A stretch of 64,000 bases of DNA from assembly GCF_016458305.1 (NCBI RefSeq), contig NZ_JAEMHL010000004.1:310001-374000 (forward strand). The letters run 5' to 3'. The stretch is from Geomonas anaerohicana (GTDB lineage: Bacteria; Desulfobacterota; Desulfuromonadia; Geobacterales; Geobacteraceae). Of the stretch, positions 50,651 through 59,583 are shown piece after piece. The translations under genes were made by a program, and so were the position numbers. The notes beneath the pieces are model-generated. The model saw nothing but the letters and a program-made list of their open reading frames with translations. It was not told where the DNA came from and made no database searches. Each line of letters starts with the position of its first letter. Position 1 is the first letter of the stretch.

Positions 50651-52138
50651 ATGGAAGAACTCACGAGAGAGAACGAGGTGCGGTTCGCCGAGCAGCAGCC
50701 TGGCAACCAATTACTCGACCTGATCGTCACCGAAGGGCGCCTGGCTCGCTGCGAAGACCAAAAGCCGTACGCCAGGGAAATGCTGGTCGAACTGGTGCAG
50801 CAGGTGCTGACAGGTGAGATGGTTCCGGGGGGCGACATCGAACGCATGATCCACGCAAGGATCGCCGTTATCGATCGTCTGATCAGCGACCAGGTCAACC
50901 TGATCATTCATCATCCGGAGTTCCAGAAGCTGGAGGCATCCTGGCGCGGGCTCTCCTACCTGGTGCACCGGGCGGAGACCGGCAGCGATTTGAAGATCCG
51001 CGTGCTCAACGCCTCCAAGCAGGAAGTCACCAAGGACATGGAGAAAGCGGCCGAGTTCGACCAGTCCGCGCTCTTCAAGAAGGTGTACGAGGAGGAGTTC
51101 GGCACTTTCGGGGGCGCCTCCTACGGCTGCCTCGTGGGCGACTACGAGTTCGGCAACACGCCTCAGGACCTGGCGCTGCTGACGCGGATGTCGGAAGTTG
51201 CCGCAGCGGCCCACGCTCCGCTGATCACCTCCGCTGCATCGACCCTGTTCGGGGTGGACAGTTTCGCCGGGCTGGACGGGCCGAGGGATCTTGCCAAGAT
51301 CTTCCAGGGAGCCGACTACGCCCGGTGGCGCTCCTTCCGCATGTCGGAGGATGCCAAGTACGTAGCACTTTGCCTGCCGCACGTGCTGGTGCGGCTGCCG
51401 TACGGGCCTGACAGCGAACCGGCCGAGTCGTTCCAATTCGAGGAGGACGTCTCCGGTTGCGACCACGGGAAATACCTCTGGGGCAACGCCGCTTACTGTC
51501 TTGCCGGACGCATAACCGACGCTTTTTCGAGGCACGGCTGGACCGCAGCCATCCGCGGCGTCGAAGGGGGAGGGGCGGTCACCGATCTCCCCATCCACAG
51601 CTTCGACACCGGCGAAGGGGAACTGGCGGCCAAGTGCCCGACCGAGATCGCCATCACCGACCGGCGCGAGAAGGAACTCGCCGATCTTGGTTTCGTACCG
51701 CTGGTGCACTGCAAGGGGACCGACATGGCCGCCTTCTTCAGCGTCCAGAGTGCACACAAGCCCAAGATCTACGATACCGATGCCGCCAACGCCAACGCGA
51801 GGCTCTCGGGGCAGCTGCAGTACATCCTCTCCGTGTCACGCTTTGCCCATTACCTCAAGGCCATGATGCGGGACAAGATCGGCAGCTTCGGGACCAGGAA
51901 GAACGTGGAGGATTATCTGAACCGGTGGATCAGTCGCTATGTCCTGCTGGATGACGATGCGGGGCAGGAGATGAAGGCCCGCTTCCCGCTGAGGGAGGCA
52001 CGCATCGAGGTGTTTGACCAGCCGGGTCGGCCGGGGTGCTACCGGGCCGTAGCCTTCTTGAAGCCGCACTACCAGTTGGATGAACTCACCATATCGTTGA
52101 GGCTCGTTGCCAACCTGCCGTCGCCCAAGACGAGCTGA
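50651..52138 (+). CDS. tssC: Type VI sheath large subunit TssC (VipB)
   Basis: 495 residues. HPEFQKLEASWRGLSYLVHRAETGSDLKIRVLN, the YGCLVGDYEF region, PHVLVRLPYGPDS, and FFSVQSAHKPKIYDTDAANANARLSGQLQYILSVSRFAHYLKAMMRDKIGSF are the standard TssC blocks. ATG 50651 has GGAGGGAGGC upstream; an in-frame upstream ATG (50540) lies in tssB and is rejected. Confidence 0.96.
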   Translation: MEELTRENEVRFAEQQPGNQLLDLIVTEGRLARCEDQKPYAREMLVELVQQVLTGEMVPGGDIERMIHARIAVIDRLISDQVNLIIHHPEFQKLEASWRGLSYLVHRAETGSDLKIRVLNASKQEVTKDMEKAAEFDQSALFKKVYEEEFGTFGGASYGCLVGDYEFGNTPQDLALLTRMSEVAAAAHAPLITSAASTLFGVDSFAGLDGPRDLAKIFQGADYARWRSFRMSEDAKYVALCLPHVLVRLPYGPDSEPAESFQFEEDVSGCDHGKYLWGNAAYCLAGRITDAFSRHGWTAAIRGVEGGGAVTDLPIHSFDTGEGELAAKCPTEIAITDRREKELADLGFVPLVHCKGTDMAAFFSVQSAHKPKIYDTDAANANARLSGQLQYILSVSRFAHYLKAMMRDKIGSFGTRKNVEDYLNRWISRYVLLDDDAGQEMKARFPLREARIEVFDQPGRPGCYRAVAFLKPHYQLDELTISLRLVANLPSPKTS

Positions 52139-52172
52139 CCCAGGTTGAGATCACCACGAAAGGGAGGACGCC

Positions 52173-52670
52173 ATGGCCTTCGATGCATTCCTGAAGATAG
52201 AAGGGATCCCGGGAGAGAGCAGCGACGACAAGCACAGGGACTGGATCGAGGTCCTCTCCTACAACTTCTCCGTCACCCAGCCCACCTCCGGCACCGCCAG
52301 CAGCGCGGGAGGCGCCTCCGCTGAACGCGCGAGTTTCTCCGACTTCAGCGTCGTCAAGGTGCTGGACAAGGCAAGCCCCAAACTCTTCGAAGCCTGCGCC
52401 ACCGGGCGGCACATCCCCAGCGTCACCCTGGAGATCTGCCGGGCCGGCGGGGATAAGTTGAAATACATGGAATATAAGCTCTCCAACGTCATCATCAGCC
52501 TGAACCGCCCCGGCGGCAGCGCCCATGGCGGCGAGGCGATCCCCGTCGAGGAGATCGCCTTCAACTACGGCAAGATCGAACTCGCCTACACCCAGCAAAA
52601 CCGCGCCGACGGCTCCGGCGGCGGGCAGGTTGCTGCCGGGTGGAACCTGGAGACCAACAAGAAGGTGTGA
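52173..52670 (+). CDS. hcp: Type VI tube protein Hcp (TssD)
   Basis: 165 residues. AFDAFLKIEGIPGESSDDKHRDWIEVLSYNFSVTQP is the Hcp N-terminus; FSVVKVLDKASPKLFEACATGRHIPSVTLEICRAG and PVEEIAFNYGKIELAYTQQ follow. Hexameric rings form the inner tube and are exported. No C-terminal effector extension. A strong ribosome site (AAGGGAGGACGCC) precedes the ATG, as expected for the most abundant component. Confidence 0.96.
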   Translation: MAFDAFLKIEGIPGESSDDKHRDWIEVLSYNFSVTQPTSGTASSAGGASAERASFSDFSVVKVLDKASPKLFEACATGRHIPSVTLEICRAGGDKLKYMEYKLSNVIISLNRPGGSAHGGEAIPVEEIAFNYGKIELAYTQQNRADGSGGGQVAAGWNLETNKKV

Positions 52671-52692
52671 TGCAAACTGGGCGGGAGGGCGC

Positions 52693-53208
52693 ATGCGATA
52701 TCAGCCGGAACCGAGACAATCCCTACTGGAGAGGCTTACCGACCGTGAGCCGGAATCTCCTGCTGAAACCGTCCGCTCCTCGCGCAGCAGCCTCAAGTCG
52801 CTGATCGACTCGGTGCTGCGCGACCTGGAGAACCTTTTCAATACCAGATCCTTCCCTATTTTGAAACCGACCAGGGGACTGCCGCTCAGGGGACTGGCTC
52901 CGCAGGTGCCAGCCCCCCTCCCTTCATATCTGCAGCACTCCATTCTCAGTTACGGCAGCCGCGATTTCAGCCTCGAAAACCCGCGCTCACACCGGGTGCA
53001 GCAGGCCATACGCCTGGAAATCATCAGGCTCCTCGACTGTTTCGAGCCGCGACTGAAGGACGTGACGGTGTCTCTAGGGCCGACTCAGGGAGAGCGGGCT
53101 CTCAGCTTCCGGATCGAGGCTGTGCTGCAAGTCGAGCCGGTAGCCCTCCCGACCGCTTTTGACACCCACTTCGACATCAATAGTGGCGCTTATACCATCC
53201 TCTCGTGA
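52693..53208 (+). CDS. tssE: Type VI baseplate wedge subunit TssE (gp25-like)
   Basis: 171 residues. SLLERLTD starts the protein; LIDSVLRDLENLFNTRS and SILSYGSRDFS are the gp25 hallmarks; RLEIIRLLDCFEPRLKDVTVSL follows. The stretch between NTRS and SILSYG is ~32 residues, Pro/Leu-rich, and encoded by a copy of an intergenic palindromic repeat (52888-52917). GGGCGGGAGGGCGC precedes ATG 52693; upstream in-frame ATGs lie inside hcp. Confidence 0.9.
   Translation: MRYQPEPRQSLLERLTDREPESPAETVRSSRSSLKSLIDSVLRDLENLFNTRSFPILKPTRGLPLRGLAPQVPAPLPSYLQHSILSYGSRDFSLENPRSHRVQQAIRLEIIRLLDCFEPRLKDVTVSLGPTQGERALSFRIEAVLQVEPVALPTAFDTHFDINSGAYTILS
52888..52917. repeat. Family F palindromic repeat inside tssE
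   Basis: AGGGGACTGGCTCCG then CAGGTGCCAGCCCCC. Compared with the intergenic element starting at 63781 it differs by one missing base and two substitutions over ~30 bp. It remains in frame, coding for part of a Pro/Leu-rich linker. Confidence 0.65.
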
Positions 53209-53214
53209 TCGACT

Positions 53215-54993
53215 ATGCCCGATGACATCCTTCACTACTTCGAAAAAGAGCTCAGCTACCTGCGCGACACGGGGAGCAGTTTCGCCAGGAAGTATCCCAA
53301 GGTGGCGGGGCGGCTCCTGCTTGAGCCCGGCAAGTGCGAGGACCCGCACACCGAGCGCCTTATCGAGGCATTCGCTTTCCTCTGCGCGCGCATACAGCGC
53401 AAGATCGACGACGGCCTGCCGGAGATCACCCAGTCGCTCTTGCAGGTGCTCTATCCGCAGCTGACCGCTCCGATCCCGTCCTGCTCCGTGGTGAAGTTCG
53501 CGCCTTTGTTCAGGAACCTGCCGGAGGGGGGCTACCAGATCGCCGGGGGGACGCCTCTTTTCTCCAAGCCGGTTGACGGCATGTCCTGTCAATTCAGGAC
53601 TGCCTATCCTGTCACGCTCTGGCCCGTCGAGGTCATGGATGCGTCGCTCGAGGCGCCGGTAAAGTTGGTTAAAGGCGCACAGCAGGCGGTGCGGGTTCGC
53701 TTGTCGCTGCACAGTGCCTCCGGCTTTCCAGGCGACACACTGCGGTTTTATCTGAACGGGCAGCCCCAGCATGTTTTCCCGCTGCACCAGTTGCTGCTGA
53801 ATCACGTTTGCTCTGTCGAGTGCGTGCCGGCCGGTGCATCGGCCGCTGATTCCCTGCAACTGCCAAGCGATCGCCTGCGGCCCGTCGGCTATGCTGCAGA
53901 TGAGGGGCTTCTGCCATACCCCGAACAATCTTTCCCGGGGTATCGGCTGCTCCTCGAGTATTTCGCCTTTCCGCACAAGTTCCTTTTCATCGATCTCAGT
54001 GGCTTCTCCGTGGTGTGGAAAGGTGCGGCTTTCGGTCATTCCGTCGACCTGATCTTTTACCTCGACACCGTAGCGCCGGACTCTTTAGTGGTTGGGGGAG
54101 AAACCTTCTGCCTCTATGCGACCCCCGTGGTCAACGTTTTCCAAAAGATAGCGGAGCCGATCAGGCAAAACCACGGCAAGAGCGAGTACAGGGTCATTCC
54201 CGACCTGAGGCGTGAGGGCGGATTGGAGGTGCTCAGTATCGATGAAGTCACGGCGAGCGACGCTGCATCCCCCGGTGAGATAAAGCGTTACCACCCGGTC
54301 TTATCAGGGAACAGTGTGGACGATTGTGCAGGCTTGTGGCAGATGCAGCGGCGGCCGGCATCGCGCCTGCACGACGCCGGCACGGACGTTTATCTTTCCG
54401 TCTGCCAGCCTGCTGAAGCTGCCACTGTTGCCAGTGAAGAAACGCTTCTGGTCCGCGTGACCTGCTCTAACCGCGACCTCCCTGCAAGACTTCCTTTAGG
54501 TGATCCTGCCGGAGATTTCGACACGGAATCTGCCGCGCCGCTCGCAGCCATCAACTGTCTTCTCAATCCGACGCCCTCTCTACGTCCGTTCCTCGATGGG
54601 GAGCAGCAGCGCCGTCTTATCTCTCATCTCTCCCTGAACTACATCTCTCTTGTCGAAGGAGGCGCCGGAGCGCTGAGGCAACTCCTGTCCCTGTATGACT
54701 TTGCCTCGTCCTCTATCACGCGGCACCAGGTAAGCGGCATCTTCTCTGTGAGATCGCGAGCCGTCACCAGAAGAATAGGAGCAGGTTTTTGCCGCGGATT
54801 GGAAGTGACGGTTGTCTTTGATGAGGAGAAGTACGTCGGCAGCGGCGTGTACCTGTTCGCGTCGGTGCTGGAGAGGTTCCTGGGGCAGTATGTATCAGTC
54901 AACTCATTCGTGCAGCTCGTGGCCATGAGAGCCAGCGACGACACCATCATCAATCGGTGGCCTCCCCGGACCGGCGATAGGGTGCTGCTGTGA
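53215..54993 (+). CDS. tssF: Type VI baseplate subunit TssF
   Basis: 592 residues. ILHYFEKELSYLRDTGSSFARKYPKVAGRLLLEPGKCEDPHTERLIEAFAFLCARIQRKIDDGLPEITQSLLQVLYPQL is the diagnostic TssF/ImpG N-terminus; RLGPGFCRGLEVTV-like sequence (GAGFCRGLEVTVVFDEEKY) and FLGQYVSVNSFVQL occur near the end. Codon use is less GC-biased here than upstream. No clear ribosome site, suggesting coupling to tssE 6 bp upstream. Confidence 0.94.
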   Translation: MPDDILHYFEKELSYLRDTGSSFARKYPKVAGRLLLEPGKCEDPHTERLIEAFAFLCARIQRKIDDGLPEITQSLLQVLYPQLTAPIPSCSVVKFAPLFRNLPEGGYQIAGGTPLFSKPVDGMSCQFRTAYPVTLWPVEVMDASLEAPVKLVKGAQQAVRVRLSLHSASGFPGDTLRFYLNGQPQHVFPLHQLLLNHVCSVECVPAGASAADSLQLPSDRLRPVGYAADEGLLPYPEQSFPGYRLLLEYFAFPHKFLFIDLSGFSVVWKGAAFGHSVDLIFYLDTVAPDSLVVGGETFCLYATPVVNVFQKIAEPIRQNHGKSEYRVIPDLRREGGLEVLSIDEVTASDAASPGEIKRYHPVLSGNSVDDCAGLWQMQRRPASRLHDAGTDVYLSVCQPAEAATVASEETLLVRVTCSNRDLPARLPLGDPAGDFDTESAAPLAAINCLLNPTPSLRPFLDGEQQRRLISHLSLNYISLVEGGAGALRQLLSLYDFASSSITRHQVSGIFSVRSRAVTRRIGAGFCRGLEVTVVFDEEKYVGSGVYLFASVLERFLGQYVSVNSFVQLVAMRASDDTIINRWPPRTGDRVLL

Positions 54994-55967
54994 AACGGGC
55001 GGAAAGTCTGCTGCAAAACTGCCGGGCGTTCTTTAAGGCCGTCCGTTGCCTGGAAAAGGCGCTTTCAGCCGGCACGGAGATCGGAGCGGCTTTGTCGCCA
55101 GCCCGGGAAAGGATCCGGTTCACAGCGAGAAAAGGTCGTGCTTTCCCGGCAGCTGATATCAGCGAGATCACCTACGGTGAAGACGGAGCCGCACAGGTCG
55201 AAGTCGCTTTTATGGGCCTGGTCGGTCCATCCGGCGTGCTGCCGCATTGGTATCACGAACTGGTACTGGAGCGGGAGAAGAGCGGCGACCACGCCATGGG
55301 CGATTTCTACGACCTTTTTCACCACCGCCTGATTTCGATTTTTTACCGTGCCTGGAAGCGCAACGCGCTTCTGCCACAGAAGAAAAGCGACAACAGCGAT
55401 CTCTTCTCCAACCATCTCTTCAGCTTTCTTGGACTCGCGACCGAGGGACTGCGGGAAAAGCTTGCGGTAACGGAAGCGGCACTGCTGCACTTCTGCGGGC
55501 AGGCGAGCCGCCAGGTGGCGTCGGCTAGCACGATTGCCCAGGTCGTTCAACATGTGCTTGGCGTGGATGCCGAGATCGAACAGTTCGTGCCCCGCACGGT
55601 TTACCTTGAGCCGGCGGACTTGACCATGCTAGGCCAAAACAATTGTCTGCTTGGCGTTGACACAGTCTGTGGCAGCCAGACCTGTGACGTTCAATCAACC
55701 TTCCGGCTCTCTCTGGGCCCCATGGGTTACCAGCAATTCATCGAACTGTCACCGGGGCGTGGACTGGAACATCTGGTGTCACTGGTCAGGTTCCTTGCGG
55801 GACCGGAATACGAGTTCGAGATTGGGCTCATTTTGAGAAGAGATGAAGTCCCCGGGTGCAGGCTCGGCGAGGCAACTCCCGATGCACCAAGGCTGGGCCG
55901 TTCCACCTGGCTCAAAGCGCCAGACTCCGTTCTTGATGCGGATCCGTACGTGACTGTCGCGGGGTAG
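54990..55967 (+). CDS. tssG: Type VI baseplate subunit TssG
   Basis: 325 residues. FTARKGRAFPAADI, VEVAFMGLVGPSGVLPHWYHELVLER and FYDLFHHRLISIFYRAW are TssG/ImpH signatures. GTG start overlaps the tssF stop (GTGA). Forms the wedge with TssE, TssF and TssK. Ends 44 bp before vgrG. Confidence 0.93.
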   Translation: MKRAESLLQNCRAFFKAVRCLEKALSAGTEIGAALSPARERIRFTARKGRAFPAADISEITYGEDGAAQVEVAFMGLVGPSGVLPHWYHELVLEREKSGDHAMGDFYDLFHHRLISIFYRAWKRNALLPQKKSDNSDLFSNHLFSFLGLATEGLREKLAVTEAALLHFCGQASRQVASASTIAQVVQHVLGVDAEIEQFVPRTVYLEPADLTMLGQNNCLLGVDTVCGSQTCDVQSTFRLSLGPMGYQQFIELSPGRGLEHLVSLVRFLAGPEYEFEIGLILRRDEVPGCRLGEATPDAPRLGRSTWLKAPDSVLDADPYVTVAG

Positions 55968-56011
55968 GTGCGAAGGTAAAATGCTCCCCTTGTGAAAAGT
56001 GAGGTGTCCGC

Positions 56012-57973
56012 ATGGCGTTCACACAGCATGACAGGATCCTTTCTCTAACCACCTCGCTTGGCGAGGACGCTCTGCTATTGACCGAGCTCAGCGGCGAGGA
56101 GGGCATCTCACGCAGCTTCAGTTTTGAGCTGTCTATGCAGTCTGAGCGCACCAGTATTCCTTTCCACTCCCTGCTCGGCAGTAATGCCACAGTTGCCATT
56201 ACACTCGCAAACGGCAACAAGAGGTACCTGAACGGGATCATTTCCAGCTTCACCCAAGGCAGATCGGGTGGCGAGGAGGGTGAAGGTCACCGCTTCTCCT
56301 TTTACAGGTGTACCCTTGTTCCCTGGTTCTGGACCCTCAGCAAATGTGCCGACATAAGGATCTTCCAGAACCGCTCAACACCGGAGATAGTCGAGCAGGT
56401 ATTCAAGGAACTTGGCTTCTCTTGGTACTGCTTCTATCTGCGCGGGAGTTACGACAAGAGAGAGTTCTGTGTCCAGTACCGGGAAACAGCCTTCAACTTC
56501 GTCTGCCGCCTTCTCGAGGAAGAAGGGCTCTTTTATTTCTTCCGCCACGAAGACGGCAAACACACCATGATCATCGCGGATTCTCCTGATGCAAACATCC
56601 CTTGTCCGTTTCAGCCGTTTGCTTCTTCACGTCCTAGCGCGACGGGCACCAGGACCGAAGACGTGATCACATCTCTGGAAATCACCCGGTATATACATCC
56701 TGCAAAATACTCATTGAGCGACTACAACTTCACCGTTCCCAAAGCCAACTTGAAATCTGAAGCTCCCGGCGCAGTCCAGACACACGCGGCGCAATGCGAA
56801 CTGTACGACGCTCCTGGGTGCTACGGCAGCAGAGGCGCAGGCGACAGGCTGGCAAGGATCCGGATGGAGGAAGAAGAAACTACGGCCACCGTCCTCATTG
56901 GCACTAGCGACTGTCGTGCCTTTGCCAGCGGCTATCGCTTCAAGCTCAGAGATCACTGCAGCCCCGAACTGGATGGTAAGGAGTTTCTCCTGGTGTCCGT
57001 GAAGCATGATGCCATGGAAGCATACGCTACCGATTCCATCTCCAGTTACCACAACAGTTTCGAGTGCATTCCTCATCACACACCGTACCGCCCGTCACGT
57101 CTGACACCGAAGCCGGTGGTGCAGGGAACCCAGACGGCCGTGGTGGTGGGTCCGCCAGGAGAGGAGATCCACACCGACCAGTACGGGCGGGTTAAAGTCA
57201 AATTTCACTGGGATCGTGCGGGGAAAGCCGATGACAGCAGTTCCTGCTGGATCAGGGTAAGCCAGCCCCTTGCCGGCAACGGCTGGGGAGCGATGTTTCT
57301 CCCGCGTGTCGGTCATGAGGTAGTGGTCGATTTCCTCGAAGGCGATCCCGACTACCCCGTCATCATCGGTCAACTCCACAACGGAGTGAACCTGCCGCCG
57401 TACCAGTTGCCTGCGGCAAAGACAGTGACTTGCATAAAGTCCTGTTCCACCCCCGGTGGGCAAGGGCACAATGAGCTTTGCTTCGATGACAAGAAGGGGG
57501 CGGAGCAGTTGTGCATTCATGCGCAGCGGGAGCAGGTGAACAGGGTGAATCAAGACTCCCTGGAGTGGGTGGGGCAGGATCGCCACCTCATGATCAACCG
57601 TGACCGGCTCGAGAAGGTGTCTCGTGATCAGCACCTTCAAGTGGCTGGAGATTGTAACCAGGGCATTGGTGGGGACCTTGCCATAACAGTCGGTGGCGAT
57701 CTCCAACTGAAGGTGGCAACAAAGTACGCCCTGCAGGCGGGGGAGGCGTTCCACATAAAGGCTGCCAAAAGCGTAGTGGTTGAGTCATTGACACAGGTCT
57801 CTTTGCAGGTCGGCGGCAGCTTCATTACCGTCACTCCCGCCGGAGTCTTCATAGTCGGCGGCTCGGTGCAGATCAATGAAGGTGGCACCCCCGGAGTTTG
57901 CACCGACGCGTCTCCTGAACAGCCTAAGCCACCCAAAGAAGCGGGCAGGGCCAACATGGCCACTGCAGAATAG
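56012..57973 (+). CDS. vgrG: Type VI spike protein VgrG (TssI)
   Basis: 653 residues. The gp27-like N-terminal part includes RSFSFELSMQSERTSIPFHSLLGSNATVAI and EEEGLFYFFRHEDGKHTMIIADS. The gp5-like OB part has VVVGPPGEEIHTDQYGRVKVKFHWDR and VSQPLAGNGWGAMFLPRVGHEVVVDFLEGDPDYPVIIGQLHN. A beta-helical needle follows (GDCNQGIGGDLAITVGGDLQLKV, SLQVGGSFITVTPAGVFIVGGSVQINEGG). The last ~25 residues are a Pro/Lys linker without effector domain. Confidence 0.95.
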   Translation: MAFTQHDRILSLTTSLGEDALLLTELSGEEGISRSFSFELSMQSERTSIPFHSLLGSNATVAITLANGNKRYLNGIISSFTQGRSGGEEGEGHRFSFYRCTLVPWFWTLSKCADIRIFQNRSTPEIVEQVFKELGFSWYCFYLRGSYDKREFCVQYRETAFNFVCRLLEEEGLFYFFRHEDGKHTMIIADSPDANIPCPFQPFASSRPSATGTRTEDVITSLEITRYIHPAKYSLSDYNFTVPKANLKSEAPGAVQTHAAQCELYDAPGCYGSRGAGDRLARIRMEEEETTATVLIGTSDCRAFASGYRFKLRDHCSPELDGKEFLLVSVKHDAMEAYATDSISSYHNSFECIPHHTPYRPSRLTPKPVVQGTQTAVVVGPPGEEIHTDQYGRVKVKFHWDRAGKADDSSSCWIRVSQPLAGNGWGAMFLPRVGHEVVVDFLEGDPDYPVIIGQLHNGVNLPPYQLPAAKTVTCIKSCSTPGGQGHNELCFDDKKGAEQLCIHAQREQVNRVNQDSLEWVGQDRHLMINRDRLEKVSRDQHLQVAGDCNQGIGGDLAITVGGDLQLKVATKYALQAGEAFHIKAAKSVVVESLTQVSLQVGGSFITVTPAGVFIVGGSVQINEGGTPGVCTDASPEQPKPPKEAGRANMATAE

Positions 57974-58116
57974 TCCCGGGTACCTTGGTGTCGACTGCAG
58001 CGCAGAAACGATGAGAGCACACCAGGGACAGCGAGAAAGTTCTTCCTAAACGACAACGTGCTGCGCGAGGACAGAATGGCCGTCGCGCAACCACACGAGA
58101 GGGTGGGGGAGGTGCC

Positions 58117-58515
58117 ATGGAAATCCGGATGGAGCAGATGAACGAGGTGGCGCGCGCGGAGTTTATCGAAAGGCTGGACGCGGCGTTGATGCGCGACCTC
58201 AGCGACTACTACAAAATCGGGCGGGACCAGCGCCGCGAATTCCTGGCGGCCGCGGTAGAGCTGGCGGAAAACAAAGGGTTCAAGTCGGAGCAGGGCATGG
58301 CGTCCTACGTCCTGGCCCTGTGGTATCTGGACATCGATTTCGAGGAGAAGAGCACCGCCCTGGAGACTCTCCTGGCTTCTCCTCTGCCTGAAGTGCGCCG
58401 CGTTCATGCTTTGAACCAGTGGGTTGAGTCGTTTTTGGGCGACCCGGACAACATAGCAGCCGCGGACGAAGCTTTGAGAAAATCACTGCAACTCACCGAA
58501 CCCTGGGGCAACTGA
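58117..58515 (+). CDS. Small helical protein downstream of vgrG, unknown
   Basis: 132 residues with GGGGGAGGTGCC before the ATG. RMEQMNEVARAEFIERLDAALMRDLSDYYKIGRDQRREFLAAAVELAENKGFKSEQGMASYVLALWYLDIDFEEKSTALETLLASPLPEVRRVHAL is helical. The pattern (long N-helix beginning QM..., then a lone domain with YGxxSExxxxxYV-like spacing) resembles small proteins I have seen encoded beside VgrG or effectors; I cannot name the family. Possible adaptor, chaperone or immunity protein. Confidence 0.6.
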   Translation: MEIRMEQMNEVARAEFIERLDAALMRDLSDYYKIGRDQRREFLAAAVELAENKGFKSEQGMASYVLALWYLDIDFEEKSTALETLLASPLPEVRRVHALNQWVESFLGDPDNIAAADEALRKSLQLTEPWGN

Positions 58516-58640
58516 CATAACGGGTTCACGCCCCGGCCCCTGGTGGAACAGAGGTCGGGGCGACTTGCACTCAGACCTCGAACTTTTTAGGGCTGCTGTC
58601 ACAACATTTCCCACCCAAAAAACTTCGCACAATTTAGCTG

Positions 58641-58691
58641 TTGACATATCACGGGATCTTCTTTATAAAACTGATAACAGTTTTCATTATC
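58641..58691 (+). promoter_or_regulatory. Sigma-70 promoter with overlapping Fur-box-like sequence
   Basis: TTGACA (58641-58646), 17-bp spacer, TATAAA (58664-58669). Four bp downstream, GATAACAGTTTTCATTATC (58673-58691) matches the 19-bp Fur consensus at 14 positions and covers the expected transcription start. Predicts iron repression of the following two genes. Confidence 0.65.
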
Positions 58692-58782
58692 GCTGTTGCG
58701 GTCGGTTTGTAAGAAATAATTTAAAGATCGCGTAAGGCTTTGAGAGTCGGCGGCAACCGCTGACAGGAGTTGGGGAGGGGAC

Positions 58783-59583
58783 ATGATCAGTGCTGTTGGA
58801 GTGAAAGAGGATTTGTCAGCGTTAAACGGCACCGATGCAGCGTCTTCAAGCCGCATGACGAGGGCTGCCTGGCAGGACTTTGCCGGACTTTATCCGACTG
58901 ACGAACAATGCCTGGCTTCATTCCTGGCGCTGGAACTTGCCGAGGTGCTGCAGGGCGCCAAGCCCGCCAACCTGGTCTGTCTTGCTAACAAGCGCCGCTC
59001 CTGCGGTCGCAACCTCTATCTCCTCTGGAAAGAATACGGCGCCGGTCTCCTCGAACAGAGTGGGCTCAAGGTGCGGGTGCTCGACGACCGCGGCACTTCC
59101 ATCCTGCTCCTGCTCTACTCGCAGGAGGCTCTCGGGGGGCTGCTCGCCCAGAAAAGCGTGCGTGTCATCCTGGGCAAATCCGGCTATGACAGCGTCGAGG
59201 ATTTCGACGCGGTCCTGGACCAACTGGAAGCGCGCGTGACGGGGCAAGGCTTTCCGCATGAGATCGGAGTGTTCCTCGGCTACCCGCTCAAAGACGTGAT
59301 CGGTTTCATGGGGTGGGTGCCGCTTGCCTTCACCTGCCAGGGGCCATGGAAAATCTTTGGCAAACCTGATCAGAGCCTGCGCCTTGCGGAATGCCACCGC
59401 GAGTGCCGCAGCCGTATGTCGCAGCGACTGGCTTCGGGATGCAACCCGCTCGACTGCCTGAGAAACTGCATCGGCACAGTCGCTGATTCGTACCAGCAGC
59501 AAGGCACCCTTTTGGGGCAGTATGGTGAAAGTGAATATCAAAACCGCGGCTTGGGCGCCCGGAGGAGGGCAACATGTGCATAG
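58783..59583 (+). CDS. DUF3793 family protein
   Basis: 266 residues. LASFLALELAEVLQGAKPANLVCLANKRRSCGRNLYLLWKEYG, SVRVILGKSGYDSV and IGVFLGYPLKDVIGFMG match DUF3793, a family I associate with ferrous-iron transport and flavodoxin genes. The C-terminal part contains four Cys (CHREC, CNPLDCLRNC). GGGGAGGGGAC precedes the ATG. It overlaps the DUF2325 gene by 10 bp. Iron-linked role inferred from the family and the upstream Fur box. Confidence 0.82.
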   Translation: MISAVGVKEDLSALNGTDAASSSRMTRAAWQDFAGLYPTDEQCLASFLALELAEVLQGAKPANLVCLANKRRSCGRNLYLLWKEYGAGLLEQSGLKVRVLDDRGTSILLLLYSQEALGGLLAQKSVRVILGKSGYDSVEDFDAVLDQLEARVTGQGFPHEIGVFLGYPLKDVIGFMGWVPLAFTCQGPWKIFGKPDQSLRLAECHRECRSRMSQRLASGCNPLDCLRNCIGTVADSYQQQGTLLGQYGESEYQNRGLGARRRATCA

